Shown: piece after piece, positions 11,585 through 24,600 of the stretch | How the letters are laid out: every line of letters starts with the position of its first letter | Numbering within the stretch: the stretch's first letter is position 1 | DNA from: Volutella citrinella | Taxonomy: Eukaryota; Ascomycota; Sordariomycetes; Hypocreales; Nectriaceae | Reading direction: 5' to 3' | Length of the DNA: 64,000 nucleotides | Assembly (NCBI GenBank): GCA_034401135.1 | Contig: JAWZSP010000004.1 | Span: 2,790,001-2,854,000 of the forward strand | Translations under genes and position numbers: made by a program | The notes under the pieces: generated by a model | The model's database searches: none | The model's input: only the letters and a program-made list of their open reading frames with translations | Told to the model about the DNA's origin: nothing

Positions 11585-13753
11585 ATGCTTGTCACCAGGC
11601 AATGCGATACCGACCGCAGCCATTGGCCATTCAGCAAATACGGCGCTTCTCGCAAGCCACTCAGCCCACGTATGTCGAATACATATGATGATGGATTTTC
11701 CACTGGTCAAAGGTGGCAAGGGCAGAATGCTGAGCGGCCTGTTGCTCAACAGTTTGATCAATTCAAGGCCGGTTCACAGAGGCCAGATTTACACAGGCTG
11801 ACGGATGAGGGGAATCCCTTGGGAATACATCTGGACGGCAAGCATGTTCGGCCTGATCAACCTACGGCAACCACTCACGAATCGGTACCTATCCGCACTC
11901 AACATGGCTTCGCGAGCAACAATCAAGTCGAGAGCAATGGGGGCATCACGAGAACGGATATTGATCAATCCTTAGATTCGAAAGGTGTTGCCTTGGGGGG
12001 CACTCCTTCGCAATCTCCATTGATAGGCCAAGATGCTGGCGGGAATTTGCGACAGAATCAGGCCAAATCGGCTTCGCCTTTGAAGGACAGTGATGATGAT
12101 GATCTTGACGATGATCTTCTTGACGGCGACAGTGAGCACCCCCAAACTGCAGCTGAGCGGGCTGCTGCTCGTCGAAAGATGAAACGGTTTCGGTAAGTGG
12201 ACTTACTCTAGTCATAAGGCGGAGGGCCTAACAGAAAACAGACTCACCCACCAGCAAACGAGGTTCTTGATGAGCGAGTTTGCCAAGCAACCCCACCCTG
12301 ATGCCGCTCATAGGGAACGACTATCACGGGAGATCCCTGGCCTGAGCCCTCGTCAAGTTCAAGTATGGTTTCAGAATAGGTAGGTGCATGCCGTTTCTAG
12401 ATACCTGTGTATTCCACTGACTGTTCCTCAAGGCGTGCCAAAATTAAACGGCTCAACGCCGATGACCGCGACCGAATGATCAAAATGAGAGCCGTGCCTG
12501 ATGATTTCGACAATGTCCAGGCATTGCATTCGCCATACGGTGCCGTTCATGGACTGGGAACGTCCGTAGCGCCACCCACTGATTATTCTGCTCAGCCATT
12601 TGCGTCGACAGTTTTGAGGCCTTTGGTTGTCGACGTGCGCAGAGCAGAGGCTGGCGAACATGTTTCCCCCGCGGGTCTGGCACACGGTTTTGCCAGCGTT
12701 GGATTCAGCCCAGGCGGAAGTGTTGGGAATTCGGACATGATGTCGCCCATCTCCCCAGCTCCGAATGATCGATATCCCTACGGGGCACGCTACCGTCCAC
12801 CGATGGCTAGTAACAGTCGTTCCATTGGCCCCCTCAGTCATTTTGGTCCTCAGGGAACAATGGATGCCGTTGATGCCAGCCGCCAAAATGCGCGCCCTAT
12901 CCAACCTCTTCATCTTCGTGATTCGATGACTCGAGCCAGGTCAGACTCGTCGCAATCGCCTCTGCGCTCTAGTATGTCTTGGAAGGGAGACGCAATCGAC
13001 TACTCGGCCTATGCGACTGCGAATACAAGCCCCGTTTCAACCGAAAGAACTCCCTCGTTGTATCAGCCAGGGCATTTGAGTTCCACACCGACTGGCATGG
13101 GTCATTTCGAGGCCTCCTTTACCAGTAAGACGACCTACCCATGGCTTTTCGGCCATTCCCGGCTTGCTCCATCTGTCCCTGCTAACCCTCTAACTGAAGG
13201 CCATTCGACACATTCGCCCACACATCTTAGCTACGCTACCAATGGTACATCGCCACCACATCAGACTCGTCTCCGATCCGCGACTGCGACGTTGCCGCTG
13301 CATCTCGACACTCGTGAGCAGTATCGGTCTCCCATCTCTGAAGCCCAGTCCCCCGCCCAGACAAGTCTGTCACGCGCAACGCCCACAACCACTCAGTATG
13401 GCAACGGGTCAATCTACGCGTCGAGCTACTCCACTACACCTCTGGCCACCCCAGTTGAGTTTTCGGTTCCAAGGACCGCAGGATCAAACGCGAGCCTCCC
13501 CGATGTGCCGCCCTCTCACTTGAACACACCAGTGACCGCGCCCGACAATTATCCTCACAGCTTTCAGGTCTGTTCTGAGAGCCACAGCATGAGGACAACC
13601 AACACGGATTCGATTGGCAACGAAGCAATGACCTTCGGCCACCAAGGAGGACAAGAATCGCAGTATGACCATCTTAGTGTCAGCGACACAAGGAAGCGTA
13701 AGCGGAGCTTGACTCTGCCATCTGGGACGTCCTCCTCGATGACCAGGTTATAA
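11585..13753 (+). CDS. Homeobox transcription factor
   Basis: Nuclear DNA-binding regulator with one homeodomain. Exons are 11585-12192, 12242-12379 and 12433-13753 (688 residues from this start). The homeodomain spans about residues 199-258 and is rebuilt over two introns of 49 and 53 nt: KRFRLTHQQTRFLMSEF, then SPRQVQ, then the recognition helix VWFQNRRAKIKR. An acidic patch (DSDDDDLDDDLLDGDSE, about residues 165-185) precedes it. After it comes a segment, RDRMIKMRAVPDDFDNVQAL, that I associate with fungal HTF1/HOX2-type conidiation regulators, then a long Ser/Pro/Thr-rich tail ending in a basic patch RKRKRSLTL. The start is uncertain: an in-frame ATG at 11672 would give 659 residues. Assignment to the HTF1/HOX2 group is an inference from memory; the homeodomain itself is certain. 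Confidence 0.9.
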
Positions 13754-16294
13754 GCCTTTGTTTCTGCGTCTTCTCTCCAGAACATTGAACTGAGAGATGT
13801 CACTTGTTCCAATTCCCTTCAAATAGATGCGTGGTGTTGAACTACCGCCTACCTATACTTCAATTCTGTGCGCATCCAACCCCTTTTCAGAGCCTGGCCT
13901 TTTGGTTTTTTTTCTTCTTCTTCTTCTTTTTTCTAGCCAGGGCTCTTGGCTGTCATTGTTGCGAAGGCACCACCACACCAACTTCCCCCCTTGGTCTATG
14001 ACCACCATCACCCTTTTGTCAATATCGTTACGATGATATGCAGTGCACACCGATACGGGATTGTGATCGGTCGAAATGGTTCATCTCTTAGCTAGACGCA
14101 GGTTCGGTTTGGTTACGTTCGATGACGGTTGTTTGTTTGCGATGGGTTCGGTCACGGAGTGGTTGAAGCTTGTGTACAAAATGATGATCTTGGGGTTTCA
14201 ACGGACAAATGGAATGGTTTTTTTTTTGGGGACTGGCTCAAGGCGCACATGTTATTGGGTTCTATGAACGACATTCTTCCGCTAGCGGTCTCGGCTGCTG
14301 GCGAAATGTCGACAGCAATTGAGTCGAATTTCAACAATGATGCGAGTTTCGAATGGCAACATGAGTGACTCAGTGATATAAGCTTTGTGGAAGCTGTAGA
14401 GTGTCATGCGTGGCAGCGGGTAACAACATGCCAAAGTCCCACCAAGTAGCCGTGGAGCAATGTGAAGGGCTGCAGAATCACTCCTACGCCGCTCCATCCA
14501 TCAGCTTGATTGGGGCTGCCAGACCTTGTTCTGCTTAGCAAAAAGCCGGGTCGAGGATTTTTGTGGCCTTAAGTACCATCTAGCACATGTTCTACACCTG
14601 ACACATACAATTTGTTTGTCAGTGCTTGTCCTACGATACCACAACGGTGACGGAACAACAGCTAATTTCAGACATTGCCAATTCCTCCTGCGGTCAAGTG
14701 GTTTCTGGGCCAGTGACAACCAGCAGCCAAAAACGTCAAGCATGACCAGTAGGTTTACCAGATGTTACGGTGTCATCTTGGAGCGATGCTGCTGTTCGCA
14801 TTCACGAGTGAGACAAGGAAAGGAACTTACCAAAAGATGGAGATGTATTTAGATATTTCGTCTAGAAATTGTTACAGGCCCCTAGTCCAATGGGCAGTGT
14901 GTGGTAGAAGTAGGCAATATTTGCATAGTTTGGATGGGGGCCGTTGGCGTGTAGCATCACATCAGGGCGAGGGAATGTCACTTGCATCAGGTCATCACCG
15001 CATCATGGTAGCCGCACGAGGGGCCCTCGTGATGATGGTTTTAGGCAAGGTTGAGCTTTGGTCTCGACCACGCATCCCAGATGGTGCCAGCAGCGTAAGA
15101 TTCGAGCAATGGCGAGATGTTGAGGATGGAGTGGTCTTTGGTTATTGAAGAAGAGGAAAAATTTCCGCGCTGGTTCCAGTTGGTCTTATCACTCTGCAGA
15201 ATATCACGTGATCGGCGGCGAGGAGGGCCCCAGTTTTTAGGGGAGCCCGTGCCACCCAGAGGGAGCTGCAGCGCCGCAGTGACGGCAACCCCCAAATTTC
15301 GTGTGACCACCTGGCTGGCCACCGATGGTAGGTTAGAGTTCGGGCAGGCAGTGGGGCTACGCCGCCTTACATCTTGTTCCTGCTGAGCTGCGGCAGACTG
15401 TGGTATTACTCCCTCCATACTTACCTTACCTTAGCAACCGACGGCGACACCGATCTGGTGGCTCAGATAGCATAACGGACCAAGCGATGGAGATTCAGCA
15501 GGCTGACGGTAGCCCTCTTACTCTACGGGCTCTGCCTGCTCCTTGAGCAGTCGCGCAGTGGTGCAAACGGTGGCATGTGCCTACTGGGGATGGAGCGGCG
15601 AACTCTTACAAACAATGGAGGAGGGACAAGGCCTGCCAGCAAACCGAACGTCCAAATGCCCTGGCATAATGAAGGGAAATGCCCTATGAAAGGAAGCCCT
15701 CCCCGGCATGTGGCACTCACTCACACACGCCCCTGTGGCACCCCCGTGGCACCCCCCGTGTGGCATCTCACTCTACTGCTGCCGCTCCGCTGTTGCTGAA
15801 TCAGCAACCATTCAGCGGAGCCGAACACGGCGAGTGAGCCTCTGAGGATAACAGAGGGGGGTGGGTCCAGCGAAAAAGGCGGGCCTTGCCTTCGGCGAAG
15901 GCGTGGTGGACGTGCCTGCCCGCCCTGCCAGCCATCAGTTGCTCGCCCAGGCTCTCTAAAATTGCCTCGTCTTTCAGGCTCGAACATCTCTCCCTCATTC
16001 CACTCCACACCTCACCACCTGCTTTGCACACCATTCAACCTCCCGACAACGACCCTACGATAACGTCCTCGACTCCATCGCGCCCTCTGCTGGACCACAC
16101 TCCCTTCCCGCCCGACTTCCGACGATTTCCTGAGCCCGCCCACGCCCTCACTTCATTACCGCCGTCGCGCGCGCCCCCAAACCTCCCCGAGAAAACCCAG
16201 TGTATGACGTTCAGCTGAGAAGCCGAGCATAGCGACACTCGGTCGGCGGCCGGCGTCACTCTCGCCACATCATCTCTCCGTGGAGACGTCCACA
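13754..16294. other. 2.5-kb intergenic region, homeobox 3' flank and Med19 promoter
   Basis: No gene is recognisable. The left part holds T-rich and TTC-repeat DNA at about 13898-13936 and a T run near 14219-14229, consistent with a homeobox 3' UTR. TACCTTACC-type repeats occur near 15419. The right part includes a nested inverted repeat at 15784-15821, then C-rich DNA leading into the Med19 start. Confidence 0.5.
15784..15821. promoter_or_regulatory. Nested inverted repeat with bZIP-like palindrome
   Basis: Outer arms GCTCCGCTG (15784-15792) and CAGCGGAGC (15813-15821) are perfect complements. Inside them sits the 13-bp palindrome TGCTGAATCAGCA (15794-15806), symmetric except for its central base. 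It resembles an extended bZIP (AP-1/MARE-like) site. It lies about 475 bp upstream of the Med19 start codon. A regulatory function is inferred. Confidence 0.45.
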
Positions 16295-17497
16295 ATGTCT
16301 TTCCACCCTCAGACGCCCCAGAGTCCGTCGCAATTCTCCTCCGGGACCTCGGAGCCCGTGACCAGCGTCGCCTGCTCTGCGGCTGTCACGGCCAACACGC
16401 TGCCCACGCCCGCCCACAGCGTCAACGGGAGCGCCTCCCAACCTGACATCGCCATGGCCGACGACTCCCCAAATAAGCGGAAGCGCTCCATGGACGACAC
16501 CGGCGATCGCGAGCAAAAGAAGGTGCACCTCGAGGAAAGCAAGCTTGGGATTGAAGACCTGCATCTTGATGTGGGAAAGAAATACCTGCTTTGCCAAACT
16601 CGTAAGACTCCCTTCGCCATCCTTCCTCTGATATCCCTATGGACGAGGATTGTGACTTGAGAGAGGGTCGCCGAGCCGACTCATTATCAGAGAACGTTTG
16701 TGTGTTAACATGGGTCAATCTCTAGCGCATCCTGAATCATTGCCGAGAACATCCGAAGATCTCTACCAGATGTTCAACCTCACCAGCCTCGCCGCCGAAG
16801 TGGCTCGAGTGAAACCGAACGGAGAAAAGAATGCTCTTCGTAAATCCTACAAAGGTCACCTCAAGCGATTAGGCGTTGCTGGCCACTGGAAAGTCGATGT
16901 CAAGAATGAAGATTCGCCGTCTGAGTTGATGGCCATGTTACAGGTCCCCCCTCTAGAGTGGGATGTCCACCAAGTCAAAGGTCGCGAAATCGGCGATGGC
17001 CTATTGGAAACTACCCTCAGCGCTCTGGGCCGCTCCATGACCATGTCCAAGGGTCCTATACCCAGCGGCGTCTGGGACACGTCGATCCTGGGCGAGTTGG
17101 CACCTTCAAATGGTGATTCAAGACAGCCGCCATCAGCAAGGCCCTCGGCCCCTAACACGCCCTTGGCTGGGGCTCCAGGTGCAACAAACCGACTCAAGCT
17201 GCAGGGGGATGCCGCCGATCCCACGCGGCCACGAAGGAATATAAAGAAGCGAACCTACGGTGACAACAGTTTCGAGGGCTATGGCGAGGGCTTTCCCGAC
17301 GATGAAACGGGCTTGGAAGCTGGCTACTCTACCGGGGAAGGCGAGGGTGGCCAGAAACGCCGCAAGAAGGTAAAGTCAAGACATGTCACCAATGCATGGA
17401 CGATTTTCTAACCATCTCATAGAACCCAGGCAACGCATCTCCCTACCCAAGCGCCATGCGACAGCAGAGCTATGGCCCGGGCATGGTTGGTGCCTGA
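16295..17497 (+). CDS. ROX3: Mediator complex subunit 19 (Rox3 family)
   Basis: Subunit of the Mediator head/middle interface that bridges transcription factors and RNA polymerase II. Exons are 16295-16601, 16726-17369 and 17423-17497, giving 341 residues. The joined core reads [23 protein letters not shown] and [13 protein letters not shown], then [16 protein letters not shown], the signature of fungal Med19/Rox3. Joining intron 1 (124 nt) recreates the proline of QTPHPESLP, which confirms the splice sites. The N terminus is Ser/Thr-rich with an NLS-like NKRKRSMDD; the C terminus has a basic [12 protein letters not shown] and QKRRKK and ends in a short third exon. The ATG at 16295 is the first in frame (the upstream in-frame codon is GTG) and sits in a CACA context. 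Confidence 0.92.
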
Positions 17498-18743
17498 ATT
17501 CTTTGATAGGCTGGCTAGCCGTTGGCTATGCCACCGCCCATCTCCTCCGCTCCGCAAACACCGCAATGTCTGCCAGTGGATTTAGAACGCCAGCTGTCCA
17601 CTGCCTCCGGCTGGCTTATTCTCTTTCATCTTACAACTTGTACAGGGTATATCACGGCGCAATGAGGTCCCAGCTCCACAAAGGACAACGACAGAATCGC
17701 ACGTCGCTTGCCGCACAGGAGACGAACCGCCCGCCGTCTTTGTCACATCTATTTCTTAAAGGTGCCATATCGTTTCGCTTCCTTCTGCGTGGCTTATTGC
17801 CCAGCCCGCATCTTGAAGGGTTCAGGGATCAGGGGATACACAAATGAGGTTGATTTTGACTTTGACTTTTCTCGTCCATCAGCACGGCGTTTGGGTAACG
17901 GGGGTGAAATGAATTAATTGTGTCTGCTTTTTACCATTTTCCCGCAAGAAATGCTCTCAGAGGGAGGGGGTCGGCAGAGCACAAAGTCGGAAAAGCCAGG
18001 TTGGGGACTTGGGACGAACAGAAACGGCACACTTTGGCGAAGAGGCGCTCTGCCTTCCCCTTTTACGTCTTGTTTTGCCTTGCTTCCAACCGTTGTTTGC
18101 ATCATTATTTCTGGTATTATGCTATTTTGTCAATAGGTTATGAGTTGGGGAGAGTCGGGATATCTCTCGCCACGACCAGAGCCGGGTCGTTGGAGGAGAA
18201 GCGAAGGTATGGCCCTCAGATGCAGCCGTTACGGGGGGAGGGGGTTATGGGGAGCCATTCTCCCATATCCTCCATTCCCACCCCTGAAGCACCGGTCAAG
18301 AGGCACACAGCGATGAGCCAAAAAAGGAGTAGGAAGAATTGTGTTTTAGAGAGACGCCAGTCATAGTCGCACAATTCGACGCCTGGTTTAAGCGACCTGC
18401 TGATATTGAGCCTCGTTGTTCGTGAATATATGCCCAAATGCCAGATCACAAGCGACGGATTACCATTTGCCGTGCGAGCCCACATGGCCACCCCAGGGAT
18501 GCGAAAAGTCAAGTAAATGAGGAATAAGTTTGATTACATGTACGTCATCTGCAGGTATCTCGTCATGTCATATCAAATCATCAACACCCGCCTCTCCAAC
18601 ATAACCAGCCCATGATAAGCCCCGTGTCCAATGCTCCTGATTCAGGTCACCGGACTACTACCCATGGTGTGTGTTTGTGTGTGTGTATGTACTGAGGCGA
18701 GGGCACAGTCCGCACGCCGTTGCAACGAAATTACACTTCAACA
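17498..18743. other. Intergenic region between convergent Med19 and Zn2Cys6 genes
   Basis: About 1.25 kb between two converging genes, presumably both 3' UTRs and terminators. No coding frame is convincing. A GT-rich microsatellite lies at about 18667-18690, close to the end of the transcription factor gene. Confidence 0.5.
18667..18690. repeat. GT-rich microsatellite
   Basis: A short imperfect GT dinucleotide tract of about 24 bp, interrupted by a TTT and a TA, downstream of the Zn2Cys6 gene stop codon. Confidence 0.8.
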
Positions 18744-21659
18744 TTATAGGCGTTGATGGGATGAGCCTTGAAGATCCCCAAAGTTACCATTCTCCACTGA
18801 GGGATATGCGCCGCCGCTCATCTCAGCCCAGTTCCAGTCCAACGTCATAGGTAGAGCAAACAGGTCTTGGGGAAGGAGTGGCTGCTGGAACATGGCATCC
18901 GGCATGTCGCTATCCGCGAGATTGAAGGCATCAAAGTCGCCACTCTGCAGTGGAAAATCAGGATTCCAGCCAACTGCAGATGCAGCGGACGGGTTCTTGC
19001 TGTGATAGTCCTGTGGTGGCGATAATTGGTCTTGAGCATGCGGAGTATTCGTCGACGAAGTTGGGGGTGTAGCTGACGTGGATATGCTCGTGGTTCGGCG
19101 CACGCTCTGAGTTACTGAGGCAGTGGTGGAACCTGGAGAGTGTTTTGCCGCCCCCTCTTGGACCTTTCGCTTCCGTCGTGATGATTGCTCATTTTCGGCT
19201 TTGTCGATGAGCGCCTTTGCTATCCGCTCAAACTCGGAGCAAATACCAAGCATTCTGTGAACACCACCCTGTTCAGCCTCCTGGCCAAGCATGGATAGAA
19301 AAGTGACGACCGTGTTGATCAACCGAACATCTGCCTTTGCGCGCGAATCCAGAGGGTTCTGAAGAATGTGGCCAAATAGAGTCACTAACGCAGACACTGG
19401 GAAGTACAGGACCATCCTAATGAAGAATTAGCCTTTGATGCCATGGAAGAGGTTACAGATACTTACCACACGCATGAGAAGTCGCCTTGGGGGATATACT
19501 TGAGCAAAGACACAGAAGCCCTTGCAGCCGAAGTGCAGATCGTTGCCGAGGAGAAGACCCGAGGATTGAGAGGTTTGGCATTGAGCCCCTGGATAGCATA
19601 ATTGGATAGACGGCTTGTCCAGTAACCGTGGTGGATTGCCATCCGGTGGATCGTCGTCAAACAGTTATAATAGGTGAAATGCACCATGACAACGTGGATG
19701 ATAAGGGGTGTATGCGACGCCCTGATCTCGTGCTCGGGTCGAAAGTCGATGGGGATACGGTCTTTCCAATCCTCCAATTTCTGATCAAGCTCTCCAATAG
19801 TCTGAAGGAGCTCGCCATCGGATTGCTTGGAGGCTTGGACCGAATACAACCGCTTGTATACCTCGCTTTCGATCGTGGCAAACTCGCACATGACCCGAAA
19901 GAGGTTCATCTTTCCCTTCCCGTCAGCCAGTGGGATGTTTCCAATATTATCGGCTGGGTCGGCATCAGGCAGCTCCACGTTCATGTCGTCATCATCTTGT
20001 GCTGGTGGGCGACCAGCACGGAGACACAGGTCCTTATCCAACATGTATGCGATCCAAAAAACACGCTTTCGCTGTTCGATTTCGATCGGGTTGAGGTTGA
20101 AATTGGTGCCTCGTTTGTGAAGTCCGATGGTGTTGGCCAGACGAATTGCGACGGCAATAAGAAGAAATGCTGGCTGAGGGTTTGGTGTGCCTTGCATGAA
20201 TAGAGCCATGCCCAGAAGAGCTTGCACGCTCAATAAGTCTGTGTTTCGCATCGTCAATTCCGCATAGACGCCCATCGCATTTTTCAGGTAACCCCATGCC
20301 TTATCGTCTTCCTCCTGGGGAACAAGGTTGCTCATAACTCGCAATCGGTGCGCAATGGCCAACACGATATTGAGACTTGCCCACCAGCCCGAACCCTGAT
20401 AGGGGTCTGAGGAGTACTGCCTCTCGACCAGATGCATAAAAGTAGGTTGATGGAATAGCGGGAAGATGCAATTGAAGTTTTCAAAATAATCTTGAAGGAG
20501 AGAAAGGGCTTCGTTTTTGGGTGGCAGAGGACGGAAAATTTGTCGCTGAAAGAGGTCTCCGAAGACCTCAGGCTTCCAATTAGTCCACTTGTGGTCTTCA
20601 ACCGAAATGTCCGAGATGGTGCGTTGAAATGTCTGATCTCCTGTTTTCGAGTTGACCCACGAAATGCCCTTGGGGGAGAAAATAGAGAAGCCAGACGAAG
20701 AGCCTAAGATGAGGGTTAGCACTGAAAGGCCAGTCATGCCATTGATGCTTACCAATATATCTTGTTTCTCCATATGTGTTGGTTACAAGGGAGCACATCA
20801 TTTCGGAAAGCTCTGCAACCTCTTCTTGTTCATCTTCCTTGGCATCCACCGCAGGTGTTACTGATTTTCGCTTCTCATCTCTGCCTATGCTGGCAGGGTT
20901 CGTGTGAGGTGAAGTTAGTGAGCTTTGTGGGGTAGATTCCGATGCCGAGGGTGCTGATATAATTTGAGAAGGCGAGTTAGGGATGGATACCCCAGAAGTC
21001 GAAGCTTGGCGCGACTGATGGGCCTTTTCTAAAAGCTTCTTTTCGAGGGCAGCAAGATCAGTCTCTTCCTCGTCGTCAAAGAGTCCTGTATTTGGTTAGC
21101 TCTTTCGGAATCCATCAATATGTCATATAATTCGTACCAGCCAGTCGAAGTAGATTCTCCATCCGAGCGAGACGGTTTTCTAGGCCTTCGATATATTTTG
21201 CTCTTGAAGATGGTTAGTAATGCAACAAGTTCTTGAGGGGATACCGGACATGCCGGCGAGCGAGGCATACCCTTTCGGAGGCGTGCGCTTCTTCTCGACC
21301 TGAGTGAAGATGCATTCGGTCTTGTAGTTGATGCAATGTGTGCAAGAGGGCATTTTGCCGTCACACTTGATCTTCTTCTTCCGACACATGTCACAAGCCT
21401 ATATGAGCCGCATGGTCAGTCAATGCGACAAACCACAAAGCAGAACAAACAAGATGGAGTCCAAGTCAATGCCTACCCTCGCAATCCTTCTCCGCTTGAG
21501 ATCATTTGGATCATCCCGCATCATGGCTGAATCTGAGAACATTTGTGCTGCCAAATCGGGCGGCAGCTGTGGTATGTTATCAAAACCTCCGAATATTTGG
21601 TGCGGCGGGTTAATGAGCGGCGGCGCCATGCCGGTCATCTGGAATCCCATCTGATCCAT
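18744..21659 (-). CDS. Zn(II)2Cys6 transcription factor with fungal-specific domain
   Basis: Fungal binuclear-cluster transcription factor of 872 residues in six exons: 21477-21659, 21271-21398, 21138-21202, 20753-21085, 19467-20703 and 18744-19416, with introns of 49-78 nt. The zinc cluster begins at Cys63 and reads [11 protein letters not shown] then CTHC and C (Cys 63, 66, 73, 80, 83, 90; spacing C-2-C-6-C-6-C-2-C-6-C), with the linker and short coiled coil [18 protein letters not shown] immediately after. The middle homology region carries [29 protein letters not shown] and the typical [23 protein letters not shown]. The C terminus is Ser/Thr/Pro-rich with acidic and aromatic residues and may be an activation domain. 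The first ATG at 21659 was chosen because the longer frame begins with TTG. The target pathway cannot be told from the sequence. Confidence 0.93.
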
Positions 21660-24600
21660 GATAGCAGCGCATAAGCTTTGGAGCTTTGCCAACAGAGAGA
21701 GTGCGTAGGAAGAGCTGGCAGGTAGGTGCTATGCCGACCTGTTCTTCAATGACGGCCGGCTACCGAAGTACGACTCCACGATCCAGACCTGGTGGGCAGG
21801 CCGGACCAGTGCCTCGTTGGGCTTCTCAACTCGCACAGCAAGTACCAAGCGTTTGGTGACACCGTCGCGGATCGCGGTGTCTTTGCTACAGCGGAGGGGC
21901 GCGGCAGAGTCGGGCGCATGCGACGGCGAAGCCAAAAGGCGGACGAGGGTATGGCAAACAACCGCACGGCGCTGGTGTAAGATGGACGGGGGGATCAAGT
22001 CGGGGACGACGGAATGGCCAGCCGTTTTGATTGCCGGCGAGTGATTCCACGCTGGGTCGAGGCGGGCTGTGGGCTCGAAGGCTTCGCGCTAGACAGTGCT
22101 TGACGTATTCCAGGGAGCTCCTGAGGTGGGGTGGCGGAGTCGGCAGACCGGATTCAAGGAGTGGCGGTAGAGTGAGAGTGCGCGTGTCGGCAGCTGGGCG
22201 TTCGGCGACTAAATGTCAGATTGAGGGGCGGAGGCGGCGCCGATGGCTACGGTGGGAGGATGAGGCTGGGTGCAACTGGGCGCAAACAGTGGCAGTCGGC
22301 TGCAGAAAGCGCGATGGGAATCGAGGATTGCAGGATAAATTATTAATAGGTAGGTGGGCGAGTTCTGGTGGCGGCCAACATGCAGGAGAAGAGTAGTCGG
22401 GTCCCCAGTCGCGCTTCTCTCAGTTGCGATCCGCCTTTTTTAGAAGCAGAAGAGGCGGCTCCTTCCACGACGTGGGGCACCCGGACTTGCCAGGTTTGTC
22501 AGGTACCGACCACACTCGAGACACCAGACCCCGGCCAGGGCGAGGCAAGAGGGACAGTAAGAGAAACAAAGGGGCGTGACTGTCCCCACGATACATCGCT
22601 CTCGGTCGTTATCGGTAAAGTAGTACTAGCAGTTCGAAATGCATTACAGCCAGTTCTCAGCGATTCTAGGATTAATTACGTCGAAACACACGGCAATGCA
22701 GGTACTTGGCAGTACGTAATGACCGTTAGGCAACGCAGTCGGACTGATTCCCAATCATCGACGGTACTAACTCCCCAAGTGGTACCGGGTCTGTGCCGAA
22801 GGTCTAGTACCACATGGAGGCGTGCGAGCGTCCCTGGACCAGCCCAAAGGAAGTCTACAGGGCTCCGACGTCCTCACTAGCACCCGACTGTACCCCCAAG
22901 GGCCCAACCCCGGGAGTGACCCACTCCGCCTTAAGGCTCTGCGCGGCAGGCGTTGGGATCTGAGACTTGCAGCTACAAACACCACTCTAAGGTACGACCT
23001 AACCTAACGGACTCGACGTATTCGGGATCGCTTCCACGTCAGACTAGGACGGCTGGTCCATAATACTCGGTCCTGCGTTATCTCCATCTATGCGGGGACC
23101 CTCGGGTCAAGCAGCTGCAAATCACTATGAATTACCGTTCCGGCATTACTACTGAGAAGATGTAGGCGTTTCGGTCACAATCTGTCTGCCCTAGATTGCA
23201 AATGCCGTCCGCTCCGGGGCGGGCTTGGCCAACTAACATGGCGAAGTGGTGAGATGAGAGTAAGCGCCGTTGAGGCGAGCTTCTCCCACCAGGCTAATCA
23301 AAGCACTCTCCCTCCCTACCTTACCTTACCTATATTCATAGCTCACTACTGACTTGGTAGTAGTTGTGAGTTGGAGTCCCCGCCCGGGTAATCCGGAGTG
23401 CCTTGGAATCGTAACCCTGACTGTCAGCACCCTCACGCAATACACCAACCCGCAATCCTACCCACAGTGGATGCTTCGGCCAGGGTTCGAGATGCCGAAT
23501 ATACCCCAGTCCGCACTTGACACTCTGTGTTCCGTTCATCCCACTCTCTCCCACAGCGCCGCCGACAACGATGCGCTTCGGCAACGTGGAAGACGGCAAC
23601 GGTGAGCGATAGCAGAGTTTCACATCGCCCCGAACCCTGGTCCGCACACATGGCAATCGCCGGAAAGGAAGTACAGTGTTGCCAGCCCATCCTTGCGAAG
23701 CTGGGCGTGCTGGGGCTCCTCCAGGCTCCAGCTCTGACATCGTGGCTTTCTCGACGACGCCGGCCCTGTCACAGCCCACTGCACGCCCATGTCAAGTCAA
23801 TGCTGGATCTGTGACGGAGACACCTGGTAATTTATGCATAAACCCTCGGGTGATCGAGAATTTGATACAGGAAGGGATGCTTTCCACTCGAGAAGCGAGT
23901 CGCGTCATCTATCCTACCTCACACGGCTACTCCTCCCGTCCTCCGACTCGCTGCCCATCATACAGGAACCGCTCTGGGTTCTGACGCATCATCAAATTTA
24001 CAGCGACGGCCTCCACTGCACCTGCGACCGCTAGCAAGTAGTTAAAGAAGTGGAGACCAGGGCAGCATTCATCCCCAAAAAGTCGACTGATCCGCCAACT
24101 TGACTTCCCGGACGGTTGTGCATTAGCCCCATTACGTTGCCCTCGCTAGGAACAACTGATTGGGAATTATTAATTACACTTGCGTAGCGCTGCCCAAGGG
24201 ACCAGAGGACCGGCCCCTGCAAGCAGGACACCGAATAATCAACGGAGTATTGACTAGCAGCACACTCTTAGTTGTCAATTACATATACGTAGCGCCATTC
24301 CTCAACGGCTCAATGGACCCGATCTAGGTGGTCATCAATCCCATTTGGGGCACGCCTCGCCTGTGACGTGACATCGCATAACAAGTCTTTGACAAACTTT
24401 GTTTCAAGTTGCACCAACACTGGCATCTCCATTGCCGCGAAGCCCCGTCTTTTTTTTTCCTCCCTCGTCTAGTAGTAGTCGTGGGTGCGGAACCAGGGAC
24501 GTAGAACTGGAGTCAAGGCGCGAGGGCTCGACTTTAACCGTTTCATGTTTGTCAGTCATACATGGCAACTGATGCGGGGAGGCCTCCCGCTCCCAAACCT

